Source of the DNA: Liolophura sinensis
Taxonomy: Eukaryota > Mollusca > Polyplacophora > Chitonida > Chitonidae
Reading direction: 5' to 3'
NCBI RefSeq assembly: GCF_032854445.1
Contig: NC_088298.1
Coordinates: 16,823,976-16,887,975, forward strand
DNA length: 64,000 nucleotides
Under the pieces are notes generated by a model that saw nothing but the letters and a program-made list of their open reading frames with translations, was not told the DNA's origin and searched no databases. Of the stretch, positions 1 through 12,124 are shown in pieces; positions within the stretch are counted from its first letter, which is position 1, and each line of letters opens with the position of its first letter. Both the position numbers and the translations under genes were made by a program.

Positions 1-204
1 ATTTTAAACACATATGTTTTACGTTACCATGGTAATTAATGCTAACCAATCATCTGTTACAGACACATTGTAGCCTCCCCTCTTATTTCTATCTAATTTG
101 TTAGCTGGATTTATTCTTTGGGTCATATAAAAAAAACTGGGACTATATATCAGTAACTTTTAACTGAATGACTGTACAATATCGAATTTCTTATTGTTTG
201 ATAG

Positions 205-434
205 AGCAGCCAGCTCAACACGAAGCATCAAGCGTGTGCGTTGTGGAGAGTGAAAATATAGTATTTGTAGACGTCTAAACAAATCAGATTTTTTTTTTTG
301 GACTTTGTGTCAGTTTTATTATTATTTTTTATTTATTTTGTTCGTATTTCTTTCTCCACAGATTCAAGAATGTTCCCCCACGAGTGGACGACCGCCAAAA
401 ACCAGAGCTGTTAAAGTCGGCCGCTGTTCATTAA
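205..434 (+). CDS. last two coding exons of an unrecognised upstream gene (partial)
   Basis: Two short exons can be joined in frame. Exon 205-249 follows a TAG acceptor and ends at a GTGAAA donor in phase 2. Exon 362-434 follows a pyrimidine-rich TTTCTCCACAG acceptor and ends in TAA at 432-434. Joined, the tail reads about 38 residues and finishes RQKPELLKSAAVH; it is rich in Arg and Lys, with no membrane segment or motif I recognise. An AATAAA at 898-903 gives a 3' UTR of about 470 nt, which supports a real gene end. Earlier exons would lie left of the window. The 205-249 exon is the weaker of the two: its acceptor has little pyrimidine tract and its donor is not consensus beyond GTGA. The product is unknown. 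Confidence 0.45.
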
Positions 435-897
435 ATGGTGCATGCAGTTGCCTCCCCTTGATTGTATTCACTCTTCACAGTATTACATCGTTTTCACTCA
501 AAACTGTTTGAACACAGAAGTATTGAAGTTAACTCCGAGGAAGACGCAAGATGTGCGTTTGATAAAATCAAGTGCTCTGATATCCGACGATTGTTTTATT
601 ATCATTATGATTTATCATGTTGACCTGCGTTTGGGGAATCAAGGGAGACAATCGTTTAATTGTTAGCGTGTTAGCTTGCGTTGCACATACAGGACGTACG
701 TGTATATGTAATTCGTTAAGTCGTCTTTGTATTTTACACAGGCTTCGAAGAATATTTTTCGCAATATTTGAATATCCACTTTTTAAGACGGTATACACAG
801 ATGTATGTATATTCTCAGTATGGCCTGTACTTATATGTTAACCACTGTGTAGATATATATATATTTATATGTACGCTTGTTTTTTTTGTGATGGCGA

Positions 898-903
898 AAT
901 AAA
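898..903 (+). terminator. polyadenylation signal AATAAA of the upstream gene
   Basis: AATAAA lies in an AT-rich tract followed by T-rich sequence, about 465 nt after the TAA at 432-434. It is the only canonical signal I see soon after that stop. Confidence 0.45.
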
Positions 904-915
904 ATTGGATCATTT

Positions 916-3540
916 TTCTTTTACATCAGAAGTTTGTATTTATCTGTGCTTGATATATTTGATTGACTCATCAGGTTGGCGTTCAATGCAGTATTATGTA
1001 CTATTCCACTTACACGGCGTTCCTCACTAAAACCGGAGTAAACTGCAGTAAACCACCGACTATACCAGATAGCTTGCAAATTTTTAGAATTAAAGCGACG
1101 GCCGTTTTCGAAAAGAATTTGTAGACTTAAGTTGAAAGTAAGTACAATGTTGACACACTCGTCAAAGATGTTTTGCCGTGGAATTTACTAGTAACTTGGT
1201 ATGTTTCTAAGGACACTGGCCGATCGGCCGGGACAAGTGGTCCTAAATGAGACATGCGGGTCAGAAATTCAATCACGTTGCGGCTTATTCCGTACTGTTT
1301 GTGATACATACGTTACTTCGCGTTTCAAGGAATTGCCTCTCATGACAGAGGGTACATGTATCTTTCTCTCTTTTTTTTTTTTTTTTTTGAAGTACAAAAG
1401 TACAACATTGCCGATTGCCAGAAGCAAACTGCAATGATAGTTAACCTTACAAGAAATTCTATCCTCGGATTAGCTTAAATTCCATCTAAGTGCTACTTCC
1501 AATTGCTAAGTCAAGGGAAGTAATTCCTTGAAAAGGGAAGTAACCTATGTATTAAGCACGCATGTTATCCTAGGTTTGCAGTGATGTCATAGCTGCTCTG
1601 ACCCAATCATCAGGACACTGTTTGGTTACATGACTAGAGTACTCGAGGTGAAAACAAAGCAAACTTACCTCAGGGGAGATAGGCTATGAATGACATTTTA
1701 GGATATAGGATTTAGGTCAGCAATTCTTTCAGGAAAAGCAATCAGAACGTCCCTAGCCTTCAAATATGATAGCTTCAATGCTCTGTAGTATTTCAAACTT
1801 TCGGATTTTTCCCCATTTAGCTCTATGTTATTTATCACTTTCAGCTCTTTGTGAGGAACTCGGGTGCTTGAAATTATGAATATCCCGTGCTGAACGATGT
1901 GCATTGCACTACCATAAAATTACCCGTCTACACGCAAGGCCCACTGCCACGAAGATCATTTTGTGGACCGGTTAGGTACGACGCTAAACCCCAAACACTC
2001 ACGCACTCATTTTCTGTTTCTCAAACGCCTGAGAAAAGATTCACATTTCTCATAAATCCCCATAACCACAGGTGTGATCTGATCATACGTGTATCAAGCA
2101 GTAGGCCTACAGAGTCACACTCAAACCTGGCAGAAATCAGGCGGGATTGAGTAGCCTGTTCTCGCGGTCACGTGATTCCGGTGAGATACTTTAGTACCGG
2201 GGTAAACAGTTGCTTTATATTAGACAGACAAACTAGAGTCAGATCTCGTGCGTGCAATTCTTTAACGCCACACCCAATAAATTTTGGCTCATACTATGGC
2301 GATCGGTTTTACGAGTTGAGCAAACCAGAGTGACTCAGGTATACCTTTAAATATAACTAGATGGCCTAGCCTACTTATAGTTCACGAGTGTTGTAAAAAC
2401 ATACACACCATATTCTTGGTGGAAGACAAGTGGTTGCCAGTGAACTTCAGACTTCGCACGTGTAGACAGACGACATCGGCATAACGTTACCTAGGCTCCA
2501 TAATTAATGAGAGCCAGAGAGTGTTAATAATGCATGGATTCGAGCATCCGGGTTCCTCGCGAGGACTAGGAGGTGATAAATGACATGAAGTCAAATGTAC
2601 GAAATGCTGATTTTAGCCGATTACTACAGATTAAAGTGCTACAGGACATTGGGACTATTATTTCTGGCGGCTAGATACACCCTGATTACTTGTCCAGATA
2701 GAATTTCTTACCTAAAAGCTATATTTTTTTCACTTTTTATGTCAAAATCTTCTTGAGTACCTATTTCACCTAGGCTCACGTCGCTTTGTTTTCACCCCCA
2801 GTACACCAGCCACGTGATCACAGAGTATCATGATGACTGGCTCAGAGCAGCTGTACACATGCAGTGTCCGGAATGTACCCACAACTTGTGTATCCTAGCG
2901 AATGAATGACAAGCATGTTCACCATTCGGCCACGCTCCTTTTCCCCCTCTGCATAACATCCAAGTGTGGAATTCATTCGACATTCGCCAAAACAGACTAT
3001 ATATTCAAAATCTCTGGTAACATATAGCTCTCCATATAAAAGGTAGCCGGCAGCTTGAAATTCAACGGCTTTTGCTTGTTAATGCCCTAATAAAAACGTT
3101 TTGAAGATAACGTGTTTGGTGGCACAGGTAAAGAAAAACAAAAATAAATTTTCAACGTCAAATTATTCTTATGAAACATATCAGCGAGTTCAGAAATCCA
3201 ATAGGCTTCCTGCACGTTCTGTGCGATATTGGCTAGTGTACAAAAGACGTTTCCCATATTTGAAAGCATTTTTGAAATAAGTCTGACTGGACAAAACGAG
3301 AGGCGGTGACTCCCATCAAGCTAGTATACCCAATGGATTTTTGAAAAAATGTGGTGCTAGCCGTAGCAGAGTGAACGCTTGTATTTCAATCGGTATAAGG
3401 TGCACGAGGTGTGGGTTAATTAGATCTCGGTCTTGCGCAGGGAAACTGTAGGTTCTCCCGCTTCAGGCTGTATTTTCAAAAACTCATACAACGCTCGGGA
3501 AGACCGCTCGTCCTCCACCAGCATGGAGTGGGTATCTGTA
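916..3540. other. intergenic stretch, no gene recognised
   Basis: I see no exon with paired splice sites and no long ORF here. A short segment near 1970-2015 ends with ACGCTAAACCCCAAACACTC and resembles the 3' tail of the second SINE family (compare 29468-29834), so this is probably an old SINE remnant. The rest is unique-looking AT-rich sequence. Confidence 0.5.
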
Positions 3541-3692
3541 TTTGTTCATTTACTTGATTGGTATCACCTATAAGAATATATCACCTATAAGACGGCGACC
3601 ACCATTATGGTTGGAGGAAATCGGGCAGGGCCCGGGGGAAACCCACGGCCATTCGCAGGTTGCTGTCCTTTCCACGAACTACCGGAGAGTGG
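3541..3692 (-). mobile_element. SINE family A, truncated
   Basis: Read on the - strand this carries the body of the common SINE: the GCAACCTGCGGATGG-like box, the GGTTTCCTCC box and the tail ending in a CAAT-AAAT run. The + strand begins with the degraded tail (TTGATTGGTATCACC). The tRNA-like head is missing. Confidence 0.75.
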
Positions 3693-3867
3693 ATGTCTGT
3701 AAGACGCATGCACATGGTAAAGGTCGCCAGTAGACCTACCGATAGCTTGCCAAAGGTTTGTGGTTTACCTGGGTTCTCCGGTTTCCCACACTCAAAAACC
3801 TGACCCCCATTATGAAAGGGAAAAGCTCGTGAGCAAGATGTTAAAAAAAGAAAATGAGAACTTTATC

Positions 3868-5275
3868 AACTTTATCAAAGCAAAAAACCATAATCATTCA
3901 TTCATTCCATATATTCAAAAAATGTTAGGCCACGATCAATCATTCATTCATTATACTTACATGATGTTAAGCCATAATCATTCATTTATTGAACATACCC
4001 TCATTGCGTTAAGCCGTAATCATTCATTCATTCAATATACCTACATAATGTTAAGCCATAATCATTAATTTATTCGATGTACCTACACGGTGTTAAGCCA
4101 TACTCGTTCATCTATCCAGTCAATGTGCCTTCATGGTGTTAAGCCGTACTCATATATTCATTCAATATACTTGCACGGTGTTAAGTCATAATCTTTAATT
4201 CATTCAACGTATCTACATGGTGTTAAGCCATACTCGTTCATTCAATCATTCTTTCAATATACCCTAGTGGTGTTAAGCCATAATCATTCCTGCATTCAAT
4301 ATACCCATATTTTGTTAAGACACAATCATTCATTCATTCGATATACCTACACCGTGATAAGCAATGATCGTTCATTCACTCAATATAACTACATGGAGTT
4401 AAGCAGTAATCATTCATTCATTCATTCAAGCCATGATCATTAATTCATTCAATGTACATACATGGTGTTAAGCAATAGTCGTTCATTCATTCATTCTTTC
4501 CATATACCCTCGTGGTATTAAGGCATAATAATTCATTCATTCCGTATACCCACACCGTTATAAGCCATGATCTTCATTCACTCAATATACCTAAATGGAG
4601 TTAAACCGTACTCATTCATTCATTCAAAATACCTACATGGTGTTAAGCTGTAGTCATTCATTCATTCAATATATCCTTAAGGTGTTAAACTATAAACGTT
4701 TATTCACTCAATATACCTACTTGGTGTTAAGCCATAATCTTTCATTCATTCAGTATACCCTCGAGGTGTTATGCCAAAATCATTTATTCATTCACTATAT
4801 TTACATAGTGTTGAGCCTCTTTATTCATTCAATATACCTTCATGGTGTTAACCCATACTCATTCATTCATCGAATATACCCTCATGGTGTTAAGCCATAT
4901 TCATTCATTCATTCAATATACCCTCATGCTGTTAAGTCGTGCTCATTCATTCATTCAGTATACCATAAGCCATAATCATTAATTAATAAATTAATAAATT
5001 ACATACATTCATTCGTTCATTCATTCATTCAATATACCTACATGGTGTTAAGCCATACCCGTTCATCCATTCATTCAATATACCTACATGGTGTTAAGCC
5101 ATAAGCGTTCATTCACTCAATATACCCACAAGTGTTAAGCCATGCCCATTTATTCATTCAATATACCCACAAGTGTTAAGCCATACCCATTTATTCACTC
5201 AATATACCCACAAGTGTTAAGCCATGCCCATTTATTCATTCAATATAGCCACGTGGTTTTCAGCCGTATCATTCA
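3868..5275. repeat. minisatellite, about 42-bp unit, roughly 30 copies
   Basis: A diverged tandem array with unit ATTCATTCAATATACCTACA followed by TGGTGTTAAGCCATAATC and more ATTC repeats. The unit holds GGTGTTAAGCCA plus an ATTC run, which looks like the 3' end of a SINE or LINE of the kind seen at 22440-22505 and 30884-30930. Units vary in length through different ATTC counts. The array makes two apparent ORFs rich in His-Ser-Phe-Ile repeats (3760-4068 and 4595-4975); these are by-products of the repeat. Confidence 0.85.
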
Positions 5276-5665
5276 ATCAAATCAATATCCCTACCCTTAG
5301 TATATATCTTCTATTAAACCAGATGTAAGACAAAACCGTGTTTTTAACCTGTGTCCAGCTGATGTTATTTAACTGTGTCTTCTGAAAAGTACACTTTTTT
5401 ACCTGCAGTGTTATATATATAACGGTTGACAGGTAAACGTTTTCGTAAGACAAACAAAAATCCAATACCCTTAGAGGACGAAATATTTGAATGTTAAGCC
5501 CTTGCAAACACAAGGGCAATGTATGAAAAACCAGGTGTGACCACAATCCTCGCAATGACAGTGGTCATTATAAGATATTCAAATTATAGTAGGCGTACAC
5601 ACAAACTAAATATACCAAACATATCTAAAGCTGTAAATTCGTGAAGATGTTGCTTCGTCTTTACT

Positions 5666-5666
<1 letters not shown>

Positions 5667-5739
<73 letters not shown>

Positions 5740-5787
5740 TTATGTTATTATTTTGGTTATTATTTCGGTTATTATTATTATTATTTT
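5667..5787. repeat. ATT trinucleotide microsatellite
   Basis: Near-perfect (ATT)n runs from 5667 to about 5740, then becomes interrupted (TATGTT, TTTCGG) to 5787. No coding context. Confidence 0.9.
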
Positions 5788-6865
5788 AGTCTCAGTCTGT
5801 TTTTCCCCTTACTTTAGTTTTTGACCTACGTTTTGTATACTTCAAATACATATATAGGCTATATAGATGTCTCATTTATCGAGTGTTTCCTTTTCATTTT
5901 TGCAGAAACAAATGATCGCGTGAGGCCTTCGTACTTTTAAATGTCAACAAATGCCCTGAGCGCTTGTTTAAACTTATATCTAACCGTGATATACATGTAG
6001 GTATGCCTGTGGGCCATTTGTAACACATAGGTATACAAGCGATTTGGAGTGTGAAGATACTTAACTGATATCAATATTAGGTCATTCCAATGCGTACATA
6101 ACAGGCTGGCATCCTCTAATGGAGTCAACGGGAATATCCGAGGACAACTTGTCATTTATGAGCAACCGTATTTACGCTTACAAAAAATATAGCTACGTGC
6201 GGATGTTTTAGAGCAAGCAGAGACATTTTTGATATCCAACAAGTGTTCGTTAGGTGTTGGCCTACAAGTTTAAGACCTAGCATAACAGGACCTGCTCTCG
6301 TGCCAACTCCAAATTTTCTGACCGTATTCGTCCAAACAGCAAGGAAATGTCATTAAACAATGAGGTAAGAATTAGAAAGCATTATCTGTATTAACATAAC
6401 ACTGGGTGAGGAATTTTACACGGATTATCACGTACAGGTAATTGTTAACTATGACGAGGCCTTGTTCTCTGGTATATGTCGGCCTATATGTATTTCAGCT
6501 GGATAAAAAAAAGACATATCCGTCTTAACTATTCAGGTATTTAAAATATGTAAATGTATGAACACTTTGATATTTCAAACACATTATTTAATGGATGTTA
6601 GAAACCTTCCATAGAAATGTCAACATTATAGGTGAAATAATATTAAAACATTTAAGTCATGAAGGTTTTGTGAAAATTTCTAAATATCCATTAAATGACG
6701 TGCATGAAATATCAAATCTAAACGTCAACTGGGACATATGGTTATGCCATTCGTTGACCATAACAGGACGTCCCAAGTCGATAATCGCAAGACCCATTTC
6801 GAAAACACCAGTAATGGCAAAATATCTAGTTCAAAATTGCCTTATGATATATTTATAACTGCAGG
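5788..6865. other. intergenic stretch, nothing recognised
   Basis: AT-rich unique-looking sequence with no supported exon, RNA gene or repeat family. The 87-residue ORF at 6595-6858 has no motif and no splice context. Confidence 0.45.
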
Positions 6866-6867
6866 GT

Positions 6868-7357
6868 CCTGAATCAATAAGGCGGAGAATCGTCCCCAGG
6901 GAAGTACGATAAGAAAGTGCAAAATTTCAGAATCCCAAAACAATTCTGTAAATTTTTAAATCAGAATATAAAAACTTGGTCGAATCATCCATAAATGTAA
7001 CGTGGGCACAAAACAGATGGCTGCTTAGTAATAACCCACGGAAAATGCACTCACGATCAAAAACGCCATTTTTTTTCAAACCAGGCCCTGTCTTTACCTT
7101 ACAGTATGTTGATCTACGTTAAACAGAAAAATATCTTTACTGAAACTTTCGTGTGTGTATTTCTACGTTCTGTGAAAGTTTCGTTTTGGTTAACGTTTGT
7201 CTTTATGTGTCAAAAAAAAAACGAAATATACAGTGTGATCATTTTGGTTATATTTTGGCAAGTTTGAAATCCGTACAGCTATCATTTATAGTACAGTAAA
7301 CTAACGCAGTCACTATGGAGGACATGTTGCACCTTTCGGAGGAGTTCAAATCTTTGT
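6868..7357 (+). repeat. dispersed repeat D, copy 1
   Basis: About 490 bp that recurs at 10771-11270 in the same orientation. Shared landmarks in order are AAGGCGGAGAATCG, TACGATAAGAAAGTGCAAA, TTAGTAATAACCC, ATCTTTACTGAAACTTTC, GTGTGTATTTCTA, AAAGTTTCGTT, GGTTAACGT and GGAGGAG near the end. No coding potential or terminal inverted repeat was seen. Class unknown. Confidence 0.75.
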
Positions 7358-7711
7358 GGTTCTTTTTTCTTTGACAACATACTTCTTGTGTGAGTAAACA
7401 TATAGTCTGCCTTGGATTAAATTAGTGTTATCATGAATTAGAATGGATAATCGTTAAACTATGGTATTACGTAAACGAAATCAAACATAAAACCTGGTTG
7501 AGATTACATGTGGTCCTCTAGCTATCATTAACATGCACAACTGGTGCTCAAGAAGTTTTCTGAAAGTTACATTTGTTGTGCAGTGATTGTCCACACTCGA
7601 CAGCGTCTAATGTAAAAAAAGGAAGATATTTCAGTGTGACTCGAGCAGACCACCATTTTTCGGTTATATGACTTATACAATGTTTCAGTGCATGTTTGGA
7701 GTTTTACATTG

Positions 7712-7915
7712 ATTTATTTATTTATTTATTTATTTGACTGGTATTTTACGCCGTACTCAAGAATATTTCAGTTATACAACGGCCGCAAGCATTATGGTGG
7801 GTGGAAACCGGGAAGAGCCCAGGGGAAACCCAGGAACATCCGCAGGTTGCTGGAAGATCTTCCCACTTACGGTCGGAGAGGAAGCCAGCGTGAGCTGGAC
7901 TTGAACTCAGAGCGG
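7712..7915 (-). mobile_element. SINE family A, head-truncated
   Basis: Begins on the + strand with a (TTTA)n tail and GGTATTTTACGCCGTACTCA, then the ATTATGGTGGGTGGAAACC, CATCCGCAGGTTGCTG and GAGCTGGACTTGAACTCA boxes. It stops inside the tRNA-like head, after the B-box segment. Confidence 0.85.
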
Positions 7916-8157
7916 GGAGTTTTATAAGTCACATGCTTGTCAAATAACAGGAAAAGAAGTGTAAAACAGAACTGAAAAGAGAAGTTGCCTTACGAGTGTG
8001 TCAGTAGCTGTCATTCACAGCTCCAGCCAGTTTCGCATAGTCTCTTTCACTGGGGCCAATTCCCCGCCTTATCATACCAAGTACTTTCAGAGGGTTATCT
8101 ATTTCCGCTCATACAATATAAAAAAAGTGCAAGGGAGAACAAGAGTTGAATGGCGAA

Positions 8158-8391
8158 CACTCAGAAAATTAATCTGTTTTTCTAGATATGCTAGAATGTA
8201 TTCTGTTATTGCAGCAGATTGTTCTGTTAAATATAACACACATATTCTATTAATTCAACATGAAGATTATATAAGATTAACCCGATATTGCATTGAGTCT
8301 GAGAGAATATTGTGTTATAATAAGAGAATGCATTCTAGCATCACTCAGACAACAGATTTCTGTTAAATGTAACGGATTAATTTTTTGAGTG
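8158..8391. mobile_element. MITE-like element, CACTCA terminal inverted repeats
   Basis: The left end reads CACTCAGAAAATTAATCTGTT and the right end AACGGATTAATTTTTTGAGTG, giving imperfect inverted repeats of about 22 bp. Inner sub-terminal repeats also pair: GCTAGAATGTATTCTGTTAT near the left and AGAATGCATTCTAGCATCAC near the right. No ORF. Related copies lie at 12125, 14954, 18397 and 32423. Confidence 0.75.
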
Positions 8392-9273
8392 CACTTGCTA
8401 CCGTTTGTGCAACTCAGCGTTAGTTGAAAAATTTATGCTATGCTGTATAGGTCAATTGTGTAGGTAGGGGATACCCGAGTGCCCGGGGTAAACCACTGGC
8501 CTCGGCAGGTTACTGACGAGCTTTCACACGTGTGACGTACAGAATTGCACACCTTATTGATCGGAGGCATATGTTCCCTAGACCGCCGTTAAAGACGTAC
8601 ATGTATATTGCCCCTTCAGGCGCAACAGTTATTGATGTACATGTCGCTGAGTAATTTTGAAATTCACTGTCCAATGTAGGCATTGAAGACAAATCTCGCG
8701 TGCCAGCAAATTCTGTAAGACGGACCGAAAGCTAGAGACCATGCGATCTCCTTAGTAAGAAACAGCGACGGTGAAGAAAACGGTCCTCCCAACGCTATAG
8801 CATTGGAAAATGCCTATTTTTGAATCGCTGTCAGCGATATTGTATTCGTTGGATTTGTATAATGTTCAGTTTTCCAGATAGTACGAGTATTTCTGCAGAG
8901 CCTTCGTGATGTTATTTTGTATAACTAGGCCTAACTGGACGCTAGTGAAGTGGCAAAAAGTCAATGCTTTAACCTAGGGCGGCCATTTTGTTTTTAGACA
9001 CGTGACCTCGAACTTTCAACCCGACTTACGGAATGGAAGTGCATAATCCATTAATTTTGTGTAAAGCGAACGTAGAGAGTGGCGGATGCGCTAAAAGGAT
9101 TACGCCAATTTATTCACTTGCCGGAGAAATATACTGGTAGCCTATATCCTGATGTGAACTGGTTTGGGCTAGAAATTCATTGTATACAGATTCCTAACAA
9201 CGCTGATATTAACGCAAGTACCCTTCACGCAGTCATCGCAATAATATTACACACGTTACTCCATTGTATGTCG
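8392..9273. other. intergenic stretch, no gene recognised
   Basis: No supported exon. A short segment near 8460-8520 (CCCGGGGTAAACCACTGGCC, then GCAGGTTACTGACG) may be a badly decayed SINE A fragment on the - strand. The remainder shows nothing I can name. Confidence 0.4.
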
Positions 9274-9426
9274 TAAGTGGAAAGGTCTGCCAGCAACCTG
9301 CGGATGGTCGTGGGTTTCCCCCGGGCTCTACCCAGTTTCCAATCACCATAATGCTGGCCGCCGTCGTATAAGTGAAATATTCTTGAGTACGGCGTAAAAC
9401 ACCAATCAAAAAATAATTAAATAAAT
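9274..9426 (+). mobile_element. SINE family A, 3' part
   Basis: Contains GCAACCTGCGGATGGTCGTG, the CCATAATGCTGGCCGCCGTC box and the tail TTGAGTACGGCGTAAAACAC, then an A-rich end. The tRNA-like head is absent. Confidence 0.85.
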
Positions 9427-9884
9427 CATTGAGTTTCAGAATAAACGTCATCTATCCCCTCGCGAGTTAAGTGATCCGGCCCGAGGCCACCCTCATACAG
9501 CTCCTACCTGTTCCCTTTGTGTTACCCCCTGTGTCGCACACAATGATAATTTTTACCCGGTTACTGTGATATGACATGTACATGTACGTATATTCATGTA
9601 CTTTACCTGTAATCAATCGGTACATTTTGACTTCGTAGCATTTGTAAAATGGAGCTCATCAGTCCTCCGAAAAGGGATGCAGATCTTGTAACGGATGGAA
9701 CAGTAAAGCTATGCAACTAGGCGGAGGGTAGCGCTGACCCATCAGTTACAAGATTTGCAGAGTAAAATGGCGAAATGTGCGTACAGCACGGCATTGAAAT
9801 CTTTGAGTGTTATATTAAGCACCACAAAAGTAAATACATACTACAAGGCCATTGCTCTGCTACCACAGTTAATATGCAGCTAAA

Positions 9885-10215
9885 GATAAAATTCACTTGT
9901 GTTGAAATTTAACACAACAATTTGTGTTGTCTTCATTCAACACAGAAATGTGTTACCCCAACAGAAACATGTTAAATAAATGTGAACTACACATGTTTGT
10001 GCTACAAAATAATAAAACACAAACTGTTGAATCAATATGAGATAATGTATGCCATACAACTAAAACTACAAGAATTGTGTATGATATGCGACACTTCATT
10101 CAACACAAGACTTCGTGTTAATTCAACATAAGAAAGAATTGTTCATATATGACGCAAGCCTTTCTTGTTGGAAAGAACAAGTGTTTGTGTTAATAGAACA
10201 CGTGTTCTTTGTGCG
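9885..10215. repeat. diverged TGTTGAAT-rich repeat, possibly an old MITE
   Basis: Many copies of AACACAA and TTGTGTT in both orientations, for example GTGTTGAAATTTAACACAAC at the left and TTGTGTTAATAGAACACGTG at the right. It resembles the interior of the CACTCA elements (GTTGAATTAA, ATTCAACATAA) but I cannot find their termini. Boundaries are approximate. Confidence 0.35.
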
Positions 10216-10239
10216 TGCATTATTTAAAAATATATCCTT

Positions 10240-10314
10240 TTCGTTATTACTAGGGTATAGTTATTATTAGGGTGTAGTTATTATAAGGGTGTAGTTGTTA
10301 TAGGGGTGTAGTAT
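10240..10314. repeat. short tandem repeat, TAGGGTGTAGTTATTA-like unit
   Basis: About four copies of a 16-18-bp unit, TAGGGTGTAGTTATTA, with small changes. Confidence 0.7.
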
Positions 10315-10460
10315 TCAGTTGCGGCTGTGTAGTTTCCATTTTGAGAACGTTCTGTCTGTTATTGCCTTTTGGGTTCATGAAACATTCACAAATGTGCATA
10401 AATAATGACGCTTATAAAAGGTACTTTGTTCTCTGTTACACATACACACATCTATTTGTT

Positions 10461-10632
10461 TATTCTTTATTTGATTTGATTGGTGTTTTGCCCCGTACCC
10501 AAGAATATTTCACTTATATGACGGCGGCCATTATGGTGGGAGGAAACCGGGCATGGTCCGGGGGAAACCCAGGACCATCCGGAGGCTGCTGTTAAACGTT
10601 GCCACGTACGGTCGGATAGGACGCCAACATAA
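10461..10632 (-). mobile_element. SINE family A, head-truncated or decayed
   Basis: The + strand starts with TTTATTTGATTTGATTGGTG and continues through ACGGCGGCCATTATGGTGGG and the GGAAACCGGGC box. The head region beyond 10632 is too changed to place, although GGTCATTGTGCTGCAC near 10660 may be its remnant. Confidence 0.8.
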
Positions 10633-10770
10633 GATAGCGTATTTGCGAGAAGTTCATGGGTCATTGTGCTGCACTAGAATGCTATTCACAAGGTCAGACG
10701 GGCCATTGTACACATCTAAGCTGAACAAAACTTGTTGACATACACTCAAAAACCTATTCTGTTAAAGGAT

Positions 10771-11270
10771 CTGGTAAGGTAAGGCGGAGAATCGACTCCA
10801 GAGAGATACGATAAGAAAGTGCAAATTTCAAAATCGCAGTACAGTTCTGTACATTTCTAAATCAGAAGTATAAATCTCGGTCGAAGCACTCATAAAAGTT
10901 ATATGGCCATTAGTAACTTAGTAATAGTTACTTAGTAATAACCCTTCAAAAACGCACTCTTGATCAAAAACGGCAATTTTTCGTACAAACCAGTTTTTTT
11001 TTTTAATTTTTCAGTATGAAGATCAACGTTAACCAGAAAAACATCTTTACTGAAACTTTCATGTGTGTATTTCTAGGTGGTTGCAAAGTTTCGTTCCGGT
11101 TAACGTATGTGTGAAAGATAAACTTTATAATGTGATGAGTTCTATCATATTTTGGAAAGTCTAAAATCCATATTTCGGCGATAGTTTCTCAGGCATCCTC
11201 CAGAGCACAGTGGAGTAACGAAGTGCCTGTTGAGAACAGGTTACACCTCGAGGAGGAGCTCGAATCTTCG
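10771..11270 (+). repeat. dispersed repeat D, copy 2
   Basis: Second copy of the 6868-7357 repeat. Just before it, 10742-10768 reads TACACTCAAAAACC and CTGTTAAA, which matches one end of the CACTCA MITE family. The repeat may thus have landed next to, or cut off, a MITE. Confidence 0.75.
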
Positions 11271-11400
11271 AACCATTAACATTAACATGTTATGCGTAGC
11301 GGAAGTATAAGGCCGAGCGTTACATTTGTTATATGTCCATTTAATTGATAGGAGCATAGCTGCGTGCTAAAGAATTTTTCAGAATTTACTTCTGTGGTGT

Positions 11401-11540
11401 ACGTGGGAAGGTCCGTCAGCAACCTGCGGATGGTCGTGGGTTTCCCCGGTTTCTTCCCACCATAATGCAGGCCGCCGTCGTATAAGTGAAATATTCTTGA
11501 GTACGGCGTAAAACACCAATCAAATAAATAAATAAATCAA
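11401..11540 (+). mobile_element. SINE family A, 3' part with small deletion
   Basis: Runs from GTGGGAAGGTCCG through the CTGCGGATGGTCGTG box to an (AAAT)n tail. The usual CCCGGGCTCTGCCC segment between the two central boxes is missing, so this copy is slightly shortened. Confidence 0.85.
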
Positions 11541-12124
11541 TCAAAAGACCTTCTGTTAAAATTATCACATAAAATTTTGATCATATAAAGTGCGGTATAA
11601 ATCAATAAAACAAATATCAAATATTACATTATCAAATCCCACTTCCTCTTTGGGAGAAATGTTTGCTTACACAGATACTTGTCAATTTATGGTCTCAGAT
11701 TTGGGATTATCATAAATGTCTTTATTGATAAATGTGTTGAACTAAACTGTAACACAACGTCCTATCATAACCTCTGTGTAACGACAAGTAGGGGGGTCTT
11801 AGTCTTACCGCTGTTACAAAGTTCAGCGAAGCTGGTAAACACTAAACTGGGTTATATCACCAAAGCACAAATGGCCAATGTACATGATTTACTCGGATGT
11901 CGTCTTGGTGTTCAAGCAGGACAAATGAAGACAAATAAAGTCTCGATATGTGGTTCAGGTAATGCCCACATTTACAAGTGCATTTATATACACCATGTAT
12001 GGGAATATTTATTTTGTTGAAAAGTGGCCATTAAAAAGCAGAAAAAGCTACACTAACTACATATACACGAACAAGTGTATTTAAGCAAACAGGTGTGTAT
12101 TTAAAACGTTTCTTGCAAATACAA

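Noticed and set aside
3760-4975. His-Ser-Phe-Ile repeat proteins
   Set aside because: They are translations of the 42-bp minisatellite; all frames of a repeat whose unit is a multiple of three can stay open. No start context or conservation of a coding frame.
3868-5275. CRISPR-like array
   Set aside because: Units are contiguous diverged tandem repeats without unique spacers, and the DNA is clearly from an animal genome.
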